Origin: Sclerurus mexicanus
Lineage: Eukaryota; Chordata; Aves; Passeriformes; Furnariidae
Assembly (NCBI GenBank): GCA_013396755.1
Contig: VWZF01006750.1
Coordinates: forward strand, 1,072,339 to 1,136,338
Length of the DNA stretch: 64,000 nt
Direction of reading: 5' to 3'
Both the position numbers and the translations under genes were made by a program. Under the pieces are notes generated by a model. It ran no database searches, was not told the origin of the DNA, and saw only the letters and a program-made list of their open reading frames with translations. Positions 1 to 12,470 of this stretch are shown here, in pieces; position 1 is the stretch's first letter, and each line of letters opens with the position of its first letter.

Positions 1-3000
1 CTTTTCTTTCAGGATTTTTTGTTGTATACATCTGTCTTCATTATGTATATAACATGATTTAATGTTTTATATCCATATAGGCAGTTTGGCCCTGGTCCTG
101 CAAAGTCATATCTTTTATATCTTTCATGACTTTCTTGAAACAATAGGATTTCAAAATTATTGATAAAAGAACATTTATTTAGCAGCAGTACATTGCATAT
201 CTCCTGAAAATCATGGTATTGATTCAAAGTAGGAAAGGAGTGTGTCTGCATTAAGCAGATTTAGTGGGCTGGAATTGCATTCTATGACCTGTTTTCCTAC
301 ACAGAATTTAGCTGGTATAGTCTACTTTAGCATTTTAAAGTAGTTGGCTTTTTGCATTTGGTTAAGATAACTGAATACTAGAGAGTGGGAACTGAAATAT
401 CAGGAAGACTGAAAATAAGTGGTGTATGTCAGTCTTTCTTCCCATATGGATTGTGACAAGAAAGTGTTATTTTATTTACATTTGGAGTTTTTCCTAATTT
501 ATTCACTACACTATTATCAGAACATGAATGATAATACAGCTTTTGAAATTTAATATAAAATTTAATATCCTAGTAAGACAACTGCTGAGTCTAGTAATTT
601 TCCATTTAACTTTGTACAAGCCTTACTAGCTGCTGTTGTTTTTTTGTTGTAGTTGGGTGGGTTTTTTTGCTCATTTTCCTCGGGCTGTCTGATGTTTTGA
701 ATGGTTATTACTGAAGCTCTTTTGTGGTTGATCAATGCAATGCTATTGCTTCTCTTTCAGGGCTCTGATTATTGATGGTCCTTTCTTGCTGGGCTATCAG
801 GTAACTTGACACCAGCTGTATGGTGGGACTGTCCCAAGGCATCATCTTAGGATACAAATCTCTAGTGACATTTCAGTGACTCAGAAGAGAGAGAGGATTA
901 ATCTGGCTGCAGTCTGGCCTGAGATTTTGCAATTACTGCAGACTTGCCTTAGGTAAAACACACAGTCTATATCACTGCAATGCTTACATTTCCATTCTTT
1001 CTACAGAAAATGTATTTCTTTTATATTTCTAGTTTTTCTTTTCCATATTAATTATTGTTCTTTTACATCTTTTGCAATAATTGTTAATGTTGTCACTGCA
1101 CCACAAATTAACAGGACTTGACTCTGCTTTAATTTTGCTTTATTGCCATTAAGGAACTGCAGTAAATGTCCAGACTCTCTCATACTGGCATAGTTTATTA
1201 GGAGAAAACTCTTTGTGGTAAATCCTTGCCCTTTTAAGCACTGATTAATTTGAATGGAATATGTCCTTGGCCATTTAGTGCTTTTTATATTAATTAGTAC
1301 CTTGAGGTCTTGTCTGAGATGGCACCATTTGAACTAAGCAATCTATGTACTGGTGGCCAGAAGAGGGTACTTGCCTTGCTGAATGCCCAGGCTGGAGGCA
1401 CCAGACAAGCAGTGGGAAAAGCAGCAGAGGGGAGACTTGACACACCCAGACCACCTCACTGATACCAATGGAGACAGACCCCGTCTCCTACTCTTTACCA
1501 CAAACTCCACACTCTTCTCTGCAGTTTTACTGCAGTAGTTTTTCAGACTGTAGCAGGGATGTAAGAGAGGAACTGGCTGGCTGAATCACTGCATGGAGTT
1601 CCTACACATTTAAAACGTGTTCACTTCTGCCAAAATGTGAGTTAAACTTAATTCTGCAGACAATTTCTAATGACCTCTGGCTGTAGTCAACATTATTAAT
1701 TCAACTCTCCTTTATGCCTTCTAGATGCTTCCCACAGTCTTGGAACCCCTATTTTTATCTTAAATTTTTCTCTTGAAAAATTAATTTACTTGTGCCATTC
1801 TTTACAAGACCTTAGATCTGTGAGCTTTAAATACTATTCAAAATTGAAGCAGAGTGAAAGTTATCAATATCTGCATCCAACCATGAAAACTGTAGCATGG
1901 TACTTTTGTTACTCCTTGCCATTATTTTGCCTGGTAATGAATACAGACTTTCAAGGGCAAAGAGGTAAAATTAGGTCATGAAACACAGAGGAGAGATTGT
2001 GCTGCATGAAAGGAGAAAAAAATCACAAAAAAAAAATAAAAATCACAAAGTACTGGGTGAAAACTGCTCTCAGTATACATGGAAACAGTAACAAAATCTG
2101 TGCTAAAATAGAGCTGACAGAAATGTGATTTTCTTTATCCAGGTGGCCACGTGAATTTTTCTATACAGCTTTGTCATGTATTTTATCTGGTACCACCAGG
2201 CTTCTTAACACTCTGTTCACTTGTGAGACTAAACAGTTCCTTCACTAGACAATGCTGTACTTTTTGTAAGAATCACATCATTCTCATTAATTTTAATACA
2301 CATTTAATGCATCTCAAGTGTGTTATTTTTACATCCTTAAATTTGTGACTGTTGAAGGGTTAGAAGCGTGAATTTTTATTATTATTTGGCCTGCACTGCA
2401 CTGTAGAACTGGCTGTTCCTGGCTAAGTGATGGAGCAGCCTTGAGCAAAGAATATCTTTATTCCTTCTTAGTGAAGAATTAAAGGTCTGGCACATCTGTG
2501 TCTTAACACAGATTAATGAAACATACAATTTTAAGGCAGACACAGGCTTTTACAGTGGTGTCTTCTTTAGTTTAACTAAGCATTAGAAATTCACAGGGAA
2601 ACAAAGAAACTCAGGTTGTCAGAAGAGTATCATTGTCCTGTCAGAGCACCCAGTTCCATTGACGTTGTCTTTCTATTATGCAATATTTGCCTGAATTTAA
2701 TGGTTATTATTTATTTACATTTCAGAAAAACATCTTTCTCTTAGTTCATGTCAAAGAATTTTACTGACAATGTCAGTATTTTTCCAGGTAGTTTGCCACT
2801 TAATCAGAGAAAGCCACTTCCTTAATTTATATAGCTGGACTTTGACTTGTATATTAGGTTATATTGACTTGATTAAATTTTGATTTTATATGGTTTCATT
2901 GGCAGAACTTTCTGCAAATAGAATAAAGATGTTTTTAATTTGTCTCTTGCTTGATCAGGACATACCGTTCCCCCCCTCATATTCCCCATCCTTCCTATTC

Positions 3001-4424
3001 TTGACTGTATTCTAGTTACTCATATTATGAGGAGTAACAAGCCAGCAAAAACCTAAATCAAATCAACAATGCCGATATTAAAGCTTGGAACTAATATTGG
3101 GTGGTGGGATTGATGGTGGTGGACTCTTCCCTTACTGCCATTTACAGCTTAGGTCTGAGGCTGAGTAATTGCTACTGCAGGATAATTTAATAGTTTGAAT
3201 AACTTACATCTCAGAGAGTTCAGAGACCCAGGAGGACATCCATTTTATGTGAAATACTGTCCCAATTAGGGAAATGAAATAGTAATCTGCAGTTTAAGTA
3301 CAAAAACATAAAGTAAAAACAAAGTAACATTTGAGTATGAAATAATTCTTTGGTTTGTGGTTGTTTGTTGTTTTTTTTTTTTTGCCTTGTGACCTTGCTA
3401 ATTAAGCTGTCCAACACTTTGGTTGCACATGTCCATGCTTTTCTAGCATTCTTTACTAGCCTATATACTTTGCAGGCTCAAAGTTCGTTAAACAGGTGAA
3501 AAAGAAAGTTTCTTCAATGATTTGTTGCCACTGGGGTCCTATTCTATCAGTGGAGCTGCTATGAAAGGCCTCTGTAATAAAAGTCCAATACTGTAACTTA
3601 TGACTGTAGTATACAGCAAGGTCGGAGTTCACTAATGCCTTTGTTGAGTCAAATATTGAGGCAGTACATATTAAATTGTTGCAAAGGAGTGGAAAGTAAG
3701 GATTTTTTTAAGTAGGGATTTTAATTAATTTTCATCTAATGATAGCTCATCACTGCATATCCCTGTAGTTGCCAAGGTCCTAGGTTGGGTTTAAGTACTT
3801 GCTCATGTAAAATCAGTGGTCACAGGTGATTTTGAGGCTATATTTTTTAAGTAGCTGGGAAGTATGGACTTGTCCCTCTAACATTTTCTTTTGAATGTTC
3901 TGATAACCAAAATACCCTTGTTTGCAGGGCTGATGCTCAGATGTAAATGAGTACAGGAATAGAGAATTCTCCCTGTACGGAATGCAGCAGTCACAGGCAA
4001 AGATTACAAACAATCGGTTGGCTGAATTACAGTTGCAGAAAACATTTGTTGAATAGTTTCAATTAAGGAGCAGTCTTGTGAGGATCAAAATTGCTCATCA
4101 TTTGAGCAGCCGTTATATTAGTTCAGCTAGGTCCAAGTGGTTACAGTCAAGTCCAGAGTAATTTTCCATATATCTGAAATTTGTTGTCTCCCCTGATCCT
4201 AATTGTGGTGTAGTTTGTGGGCCTGAAGGAAGCTTTTAGAGCTCACATGTGCCCCCATCAGCAGGTCCTACCTGATGCTGGTGGTGTGAATGGGGGGCAG
4301 AGGGTGGAAGGGTCTGTGAAGGGAGCGGGGGTCTTCTAGTACCTTCTCTTCCCAGCATGGACCAGCATAAATTAACTGCAGATTCTGGTATGAAACCCAT
4401 ACTGTGAATTTAAATTGTGATTAG
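1..4424. other. Non-coding stretch, no gene recognised
   Basis: AT-rich unique-looking sequence. Open frames on either strand stay below about 80 codons and show no domain I recognise. The only local structures I note are a splice-site-bounded 40-base segment at 761-800 (see findings) and a T run near 3370-3383. No interspersed repeat was recognised. Confidence 0.6.
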
Positions 4425-4590
4425 AATCACAAGACCGAGGTTGGGCTACAGGTCTTTCTAGCCTAATATTCTGTCTCTAGCAGTAAGTGAGAGCGGATGC
4501 TTAGGGCAGTGTTATAGGAATATGAAGGGTAATCCTCTAGTGCTGCTAAACCCTCTCAGCAGTCAGTAATTTAGGGATTGTCCAATCCAG
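4425..4590 (-). mobile_element. Ancient CR1/L3-like LINE fragment
   Basis: The segment resembles the antisense of an old CR1/L3-type LINE that is common in turtles and crocodilians and persists in birds. The recognisable parts are a block around 4443-4480 (GGGCTACAGGTCTTTCTAGC, then a TATTCTGTCTCTAGCAGT-like stretch), a following GGATGCTTAGGGCAG-like block, and a TCAGTAATTTAGGGATTGTC block near 4562-4582. It is short, diverged and has no reading frame of interest. The assignment comes from memory of the consensus, so the exact family and both boundaries are uncertain. Confidence 0.5.
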
Positions 4591-7510
4591 CACTCTACTC
4601 AGCAAAAGAATAAAATATCTAGGAAGGTCCCATATTCTGGACATCTGTACGGTATTTGTGGAAACGGTGATAATTTTTGTTCCATCAGGAGCCCGTTCAG
4701 GCAAAACAATAGAGTTTGTCATCTTCAGGAGTAAGAGAACTCGATTGGGCAATTAAATAACCCATTGCTGATTGATATTTGCAGTACAGCAAAGTGTAGG
4801 TACTGCAAAGGAGAGGGATCTGCTATTTTGGGCTTTATATGCACAGCTAATAGAGAAGCTTTTCTGGAGTGATGTATTTTAAGATCCACAGTGCTTATCA
4901 ACAACTGATCGATCTTTAGTCAATCGCAACAGAAGATGCAGAAAATCAGAGTATGATCATCCAAATAAGGACCTGTCATAAAACTGCCTTCTCTAGTGAA
5001 ATGGCAGGAGAAAGATGAAGGGAGGAAATGCTTCTGCCATTTGTGACAGTCATAGCTGTTTGCAATTGCTTTAATGCTGTGTGGTATAGCTTCAAATGTA
5101 CAGTGAAAGCTTGGTGCAAAGCACACTTGCAGCTGTCGTTCTGCAAGGTGCAATTGATATAAGGTGTTATAGGAGACACGTGGGTATGTAGTTTCTGCTC
5201 TTTTGTTCTGCTCGTGTGTACATGTGTGGGAAGCTAAGTATTTTTCAGGCTCAGGGAGAAATGGCTGCATTGCAGTCAACGAGAGTTGAATCCCGGCTTT
5301 ATTGAAACCAGTAGTTAAATCCAGCATGTAGGAAGTTGGTTTAAAAAAAAAAACAAAACAAAGAAGAAATCCAATTTGAGATTTCTTATTACTAACCTTG
5401 TGCAAATATAATTTTTCTATATGAATTATCTTCATATCGTGTCAAAAGCAAGAAAGTATTGGAATAGTTTTCCACCAGAGCTCTGTCAGACTTTTCCATT
5501 AGCTGAATTTTATTGCTGGCACTGATGTATTTTTCATCCAGGATTTTTCTTTACTGAGTCTGATAATTATGCTGACTGGTTTGGTGACTATTTCCATGGG
5601 GAACTAATCTAAGAACACTGTTATTCTTCTCACTTGCAACTGCAGTATATTTTGGAAATGCTGGTGCATTAAACTAATACTTCTGTGTAGGGGCTAAGAT
5701 GGGAGAAGCTGGACCAAGACATTAACTTTTTCTACATTATTTGGAGTTCAGATTCATGAGTAAATTCGAGCAGTGCTTTGGGGCTTGGGGTGCAGGATAG
5801 CATATTGGAAATGACCTCGTAACATTCTGCCTTGCTAAGCTCAGATAATGGTAAGGCAATATGGACTTGAAGGAGAAAAGGCAGTTACTTCACTGCCTGG
5901 GATGGGAGCTACCGAATGTTTGGAGCCTTGACTTCTGGAGGTAGAATACTGCCAGCCCGACTGACCTTCTGATGACATTATACAGCTTGGGGAACAGAAT
6001 TGTAAACTTTATTAGAAAATAGCACTGCTGTGCTTGAGGAAAATAAAAGATGATTTCAATATGAAGTTTTCCTTTAAGTTTCTCTGCCTTCTGAGGTGAC
6101 TGCCCTTATCATTCCTACTTAGTGGGTTTGTGTATTTTGAGCTCATTTATGACTCTGCTTTTTCATCCAGCATCTTATTTCTAGATGAGTATTAAGGATT
6201 GCTAATAGTCAAGTATTAAGGACCACTAATTATTAGAGGCAGGCAGTACCATAAAACAATAGAAAAATTAATTGTAATTATGAAGAACATGAAGTAATTC
6301 AGTTAAGCATAATAGCCTTAGGGTGGGTGAGCACTAAAGTGTTAGTGGATGTGTAGTGATTCATCTGCCTCCTTTTAACAGCTACAATTTAAATTGAATT
6401 TAAATACTGTAAACAAAAGTCTTTTTGTGGTGTGCTTGGAACTGTAATACAGCTGCAAAGTTCCAGAGGAAAATGCTGCATTGCAGCTCTCCTTCTGTTT
6501 TGCAGCAAATCTCTGCTGGCATGTAACATGCAGAGGAGGAGCTTCAACACAAGCAGACTGTTTTCAGCTTCATTATGCAGATCAGTCATGTCTATCATCC
6601 GTATTATAAAAACATCTTTAACTTCCTTTGGGGACAGAGGAGGAAGAGTGTGAGGGAGGAATGGAGGGGGAAAAAAAAGAGGTCAGACAGCTTACACACT
6701 GATTTCCCCTGGTATTCCTGTTTCAGTGTTTGTCAGAGTGCGCTGGGTTTGCCTTTGTACAGATCCAACTGATTTTGACATCCACGTTGTTTAATTTCAA
6801 CTATTGCTTATCACTGGGATTTACTATTAGACGTTGGCAGTGCTTTGGATGAGTCTAAAGGAGTGTTCTGTAATGCTTTATCCAACAGGCAGCCTTTCCT
6901 TCACTGAATGCTGTGATTCATGTCTGGTTGCTGACACTAGGGAAAGTGAAGACCTTCCAAATAACCTTGAAAGAGAGCTGACCGGCAGCCTCTTGCATGC
7001 TTTTAAATGTGGGGGAAGGGAGTCTGTGTGTTTAAAAAAATGAGGAGGGATTTAGGAGCCTTGTATTTACAGCGTTCATTTAATAATTTAATAATTTGCC
7101 TCCCAAAGAAAACTCCTTGGTTGTCTGTAGTTTCCTTACAATTGTTTATGGCAAGAAGGAAAAGCAAGTGCTTCAGGTAGTGCCAGAATGAGAGGAGGGG
7201 AGGGGGAGTCCTTCAATGGTCCCACAGAAGAGATTTACGTAAATGGGATGATTTAGTGCTGTGTCATACCAGGTGAAAAATGGGATTTGGAGAAGGGTTC
7301 TGCAATCCTCTCAGCAGCACCCTGCAAAATGTCAGAGGGGAAAACACCAGGATCCTGCAGGACAAGAAGTAATATGGAAACTCCCAGGCTCCCATCCTGC
7401 CTAGCAGAGACTAAGCAGATTATCCCTTCCAGCAAGAGTAGATTGAAAATGAAAACAGGAGAACTACCATAGGTTAATAGGGAATATTCTGCTGCCTTCC
7501 AGAAAACTTA
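4591..7510. other. Non-coding stretch with a 171-codon chance frame
   Basis: No gene recognised. The minus strand has the longest open frame of the window (4920-5435, 171 codons). It runs through an A-rich tract at 5342-5362 and matches no family I know. With this base composition, one frame of that size in 64 kb is expected by chance or nearly so, and I do not call it a gene. The remaining sequence up to the TA repeat is featureless. Confidence 0.55.
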
Positions 7511-7511
7511 A

Positions 7512-7544
<33 letters not shown>

Positions 7545-7546
7545 AA
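7511..7546. repeat. (TA)n microsatellite
   Basis: About 36 bases of alternating T and A, broken once by a C (TATACATATA). A typical length-polymorphic dinucleotide repeat. Confidence 0.95.
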
Positions 7547-8921
7547 AATTACACAGAAGTCCTTCTTCCTAGATTTCAGTAAAGCAGGGACTGAAAAATG
7601 GAATTTTTATTTTTTTTCCCCTGAGGGGGGAAGGGGAGGAAATGGGATTGGAAAGCTTTTTAAAAAACAACAAAACCAAAACATCAGCAACAACAACACA
7701 ACAAAACTAGAAAAAAATCAATCACACCAAAGTGCAAAAGCAATAATGTTACCACTATTTCACAGTTATATTTTCAACTTTGTCATAACTTCCCGATAAT
7801 AATTTCTCACATTTGAATATAATTAGGAGGGCAGTGTATCCTAAAAGTTGTGGTTTTCTTGCAGAAAGGAGAAAATCAGGAGAAGAAGGTTTCTATAGGT
7901 AGTGGAAGGAGTTTGCACGCAGAGGTTTTGTTCTTTCCTGTTTTGCAGACCAGGCCTTTTGCGGGCTCATCCAAGTTCATCCCTTGCATTTGAAGCCTAA
8001 TGCTGAATCCATTACAGGGCTCTGGTGAGCCTGCAATGAATTCTAGTCATTCCTAGGAGGATGCTCATGGCTCAGATAACAAGGTTGAAGTTGCCTGGCC
8101 CCAGGCTACATCTCCAGTTTTGGGGCGGAAATAGTACAGAGGTGGAAAGCACTATTTTTCCCCTTTGACTGTCTCTTAACTTTTCATCAGGGATGCATCA
8201 CTTTTGTTAGACTATTAAAATATTTACAGAATTGTTGAGAAACAGAAGAACTGTTCAGACAAAATATTCATAAACTTCTCTCATAGATTCTGCATCCAAA
8301 ACTGCTTCAAACAGTGCATTAATTAATTAAAGTACCTTTCCTGTTGTTTTTTAAAGTATTTGTCATTTCTGGAGTGTGTCTGCTGTTGAAACAGTAGCTC
8401 TGAAAAAAATGAGTACAATTATACAATGTGAGTATTGTTTTTAAATTAAAAATACAGAAAGAAACTGCACTTCATCACTCTTGAGAATCAGTCTGAGTGC
8501 TATAATTTGGATACAGATCCTGGGTCCTTCAAGCTTTTTGCATTCAACATGTAGAAATAGCATTTCTCATGCTTGATCATGGACCCCACTCCTTGTTTTG
8601 ATCAAAAAACCCCTAATTGTTGGAATAGAACAAGAATTGCAAAAAATATCTGTATGTTGAATACTTTCATGTGGAAAATATGTGGTCTGGCAAACACATC
8701 GTGTTTGATAATTGAATGCAGGAAACAGCAAATATGGTTAATGGTTTACTAGTGTTCAGGAAAGCTGCATGGAAAAAAAAGGTGTTTGTTGTTCCCAGAG
8801 GTGATGAATGTCTTTTGCTCGAGTGATTTCTTTGCTGTAAATGTAAGCACAGGTGAGATGAAACTATTTGTAAGTTTGTGATAAGTTTGTTGAATTTGCT
8901 TGACCAAAAAATCCAGTAAGA
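7547..8921. other. Non-coding stretch
   Basis: No gene or repeat family recognised. An AAC-rich low-complexity patch lies at about 7665-7710, preceded by a T run and a G-rich block near 7606-7640. Confidence 0.6.
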
Positions 8922-8925
8922 AATA

Positions 8926-8957
<32 letters not shown>

Positions 8958-8976
8958 AAAAAAAAGAAAAAAAAAG
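8922..8976. repeat. A-rich minisatellite with G every 10-11 bases
   Basis: Runs of A are interrupted by single G residues at 8935, 8946, 8956, 8966 and 8976, giving spacings of 11, 10, 10 and 10. On the minus strand this creates a meaningless poly-Phe/Leu frame. The spacing is close to one DNA helical turn, so phased A-tract bending is possible. Confidence 0.9.
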
Positions 8977-10515
8977 TTCTTTCAGTAGTTTTCGACTTCC
9001 TAAGAAACACTTGACCATTTTGGCATGATTCAAAAGAACTAATTTGTACATGTTAAATTTAGGTAGGAAGCCAAATTGCCAGCTTTTTCACATTTCTTTA
9101 ATTGACCCCCATGCAGTAGCACATGATCTTTGCCAGGAATGAAGATTGAGGATATTTTAAATTCTCCAGTCTTCATTTTGCAGCAGAAGTCACTCTTTGC
9201 TTGAGACTTGATTGTTTTCGCACTCAAAAGCATTGGATTCCTTAATTATCAACACTAAGAACAAAGTTATTCTGATTAATTTTTATGGAAGTTTTAAACA
9301 TACTAAGGTTTGAAAAACCTTATGTCTCTTTAAGATATCTTTAACTGTTCAGCTTCTCTGGTGAGAAAGGTTACTTCTTGCCAAACAAATAGCTCTTCAG
9401 AATTTTTCTTGTGGTCAGACAAATCCAGTTCATGATGATTAGTTTCCTAATGTTTTGCAAAGTCTACAGTGTTTCCTGTTGCTGAAGGTTTGGGAGGGAG
9501 GAAAGAAGGTTGATGCAACTGGGAGTAACATCAGAGCTTGAAAGAAAACTGATCTTCAAGAAGCACTTTGTACCTTGAAGCATTGTTTTCTGAGGAAATG
9601 TGAGTCTTTAGTGTCACATCTTAAAGCCATGGAATGACAGAAGCAAAACTTAGAAGAAATAGACATGATGACTGGACTGAATACTTTTGTAAGCTGCTAT
9701 AGAAAAAATGTCAAGATGATCTTACCTAGTAACTGGATGTGATAGACAAATAATGTCATTTTGATATGCCTTTTAGAAGACCTAGAACTGGGAATTTTCA
9801 ACTCACTAAATCTGTTCTGATGAAAAAACTCTCAACTGGTCATTCTCACTTGCTATGGAAAGGTTAAAAAAAACAGATACTGTATCTTCTAGTGAATTGA
9901 TAACTTGCCCTAGAATGGTTTTACACATTCACAATTGTATGTAAACATACCAAAACTGTTTTTCTACTTCCTAAAATCTGTTCCATGTTGCAGTTTTTGT
10001 TGTCTGTTATCTAATTACTGCCAATGCTGGAGCCTTTGACCAAGTAAACAGTAGTTACAGGTCTTGAACCCATAGCTTGGCTCCCTCTGGTCACAGATAC
10101 CACTTGAAAAACATCTGAGTTGAAGGAAGAATTTCAAAGGTACTCAGCCTTCACCAGAAGCTGCTCATGTGGAAGTCAATGGTGGAATTCACAGGAAAAG
10201 CTGGTATCTGTGAGACCAAATCAAATTCAGTGCTTTTTAAAAATCTATCTTCCTGAAGTCCCATAATAATAAAGTTTGAAAACTAGAGCACAGGGGAGAT
10301 CTGGACCCTTCACTAGCAAACTATTTTCAGAAATACACAGCTGATAGGTCAAGAGGTTTAGAAGTCCACCGGTTATACATCTTGGAGAAATAACATTAAC
10401 TTAGTAGAAACATATTCATGGAGCAAGAAAAAGGAAAGGATTGCCAACTTGACACGCTTCTGTTGCAGAAGGGGGATCACGACAGCATGTCTCAGCACAA
10501 CACAACCACAAAACA
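8977..10515. other. Non-coding stretch
   Basis: AT-rich unique-looking sequence. I see no exon, RNA gene or known repeat in it. Confidence 0.6.
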
Positions 10516-10884
10516 GAATCATAGAATGGTTTGGGTTGGAAGGGCCCTTAAAGATCATCTAGTTCTACCCCACCTGCCACACCTCCCAGTATACCAGGTT
10601 GCTCAAAGCCCTGAACACTGCCAGGTTTGGGGCATCCACAACTTTTCTGGGCAGCCAGTTCCATGGCCTTGCTACCTTCGCAGGAAATGATTTTTTCCTA
10701 ACATCTAATCTAAACTTACTGTCTTTCAGTTTGAAGCCATTTACACTTGTCTTGTCACTACAGTTCCTGATGAAGATTCCCTCTCAGACTTCCTTGTAGG
10801 CCCCCTTTAGATACTGGAAGGTTACTATGAGGTCTTCAAGAACCCTTCTCTTCTCTAGGCTGAACAGCCCCAACTTCCTCAGCC
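10516..10884 (-). mobile_element. CR1 LINE, 5'-truncated 3' fragment
   Basis: On the plus strand the segment begins with GAATCATAGAATGGTTTGGG and continues GTTGGAAGGGCCCTTAAAGATCATCTAG, the reverse complement of the bird CR1 3' end. It then runs through the usual CR1 3' region: the GCTCAAAGCCC block, a block like GGGCAGCCAGTTCCATGGCC, and the CTTCTCTTCTCTAGGCTGAACAGCCCCAA block near 10846-10872. So the element lies on the minus strand with its 3' end at the low coordinate, and it is 5'-truncated near 10884, as most CR1 copies are. About 370 bp remain. No functional product is possible. Confidence 0.93.
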
Positions 10885-12406
10885 AGACAATGAAACTGCC
10901 CACTCTGCAAGCTGAAAGTGCAAAAGCACTAAATAGACAGCACAGGTGCAAAATACTTAAAATGTATTTTAAAAGTAGCACACGGATAAAGTAGACAAGT
11001 AACATTTCAAAACCTGGCTTTTTGCATCATATGTCTGCAAAGTATTGTGGTCTTTGAAAGTAGCTTCTCACTTGGATAACTTTATTAGGGATAGAGCTTT
11101 TCTTCAGTGTTAGGTAAATAAAAATAAATGTCTTAAATATTGGCTAAGGGACTGAGAACAATATACTAGTATTTTCATTAGTGTAGCTAGCTCTGTGCTG
11201 GTCACTGTGGAATATTAAATATTGGAAATCAATAGAGTAGCTGTGCATGTATAGTACACTTTAGGAGTAATTACTAATACCTGGCTCTTCTGCATGTCTA
11301 CATTCACTTCAGCAAATAATACCGAGTTTAATGGTGATAAATGTGTAGTATGAACTGGCTGGCTTAATTAAAACTGTTGGGATGGAAAAGCTTAATGCTG
11401 TGTGATATTTTATTCAGGCTTATAGCAGGTTCCATGAAAGTTTGTGCCTGGTCATTATAAAGCCCTGAAACATATGCCACCACTCAAGGCAAGGCAAGGT
11501 TTAAGTCAAGGTTTCAAGGATCCACGTAACCCTCTGTGAGGCCTACACCTCCTCCAGCCACAGAGGAAAGCAGGCACTGCAGGGGGCTGTGATGTGACCA
11601 GGACAGAGGCTGCTGATTCCCAAGTATCTGGGGAGGTGGTGGGCTCCCACTCCATCTGCTGCTGTCTCCCAGGAAGGCTGCCTGGTCTTTCCCTGAACCA
11701 GCATATGCCATAGGGCATTTAGGAAAGATGTTACATGGAAAAGTTGTTTTGCTACTACCTGTGAATATGACATGAGTTCAAGAATGGGAAAAAATTCAAT
11801 TTGTCCTGTCGTGCTGAGGAGCTTTGGGCCAGTCCTGATTTGCCCTTGTCCTCCAGCCTGTTCCCTGTTGTCACCGCATAAGGGTGCTTCATAGAGCTAA
11901 TAAATTTTCCCTTCGAGAAAGATAATTTTAGGGAGCTGAGGCACATCAGGACATTCTGAAGTGGAGCACAGTGGAATTTCACTGGTTTCAAACTCAGACA
12001 CATTCAAGCAGATTCAGAGTCACTGTGACAAGTCCTTGCTTTGACCTAACGCATTTGCAAAAGCTGTGCCAGAGCCAGGAACCAAACCTTGAGCCCTTTA
12101 AATATATAGAGATATGAGCAAAACCACACTGCTGAAATATCTATCGTCAAAACAATGTACAGCCAATACTCATGCTGTGTTTTTTATCAGGTATGACAGG
12201 TTTGGCTAGGGAAACACAATGTGTTCCAGCTGATTTTATAGCTGTGGTTCCAAAATGAAATATTTGAATGTTTCCCTAGAAATTCTTTCTATTTTCTCAT
12301 GTGAAAAGGCATTTCAGTTTACTTTTTACAGACCTATGTAGCACAAACTCAGTGAGCTGTTTCCCTAATGCCTTAAATGAAGTATATTGGACTTAACAAT
12401 GGTCAG
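10885..12406. other. Non-coding stretch
   Basis: No gene recognised. Overlapping minus-strand frames of 65-76 codons at 11506-11773 reflect a locally GC-richer patch and have no recognisable domain. Confidence 0.55.
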
Positions 12407-12470
12407 CATTTTGGACATCTTATATAGGAGGAAAAAAACATTTTGGACATCTTATATAGGAGGAAAAAAA
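12407..12470. repeat. Perfect tandem duplication, 2 x 32 bp
   Basis: The unit CATTTTGGACATCTTATATA plus GGAGGAAAAAAA occupies 12407-12438 and is repeated without any mismatch at 12439-12470. Perfect identity suggests a recent slippage event or an assembly artefact. Confidence 0.95.

Noticed and set aside
4920..5435. 171-codon open frame on the minus strand, the longest in the window
   Set aside because: No recognisable domain. It crosses an A-rich low-complexity tract and is about as long as the longest chance frame expected in 64 kb of this composition.
8749..9051. 100-codon minus-strand frame with a poly-Phe stretch
   Set aside because: Produced by the A/G satellite at 8922-8976. No protein-like composition outside it.
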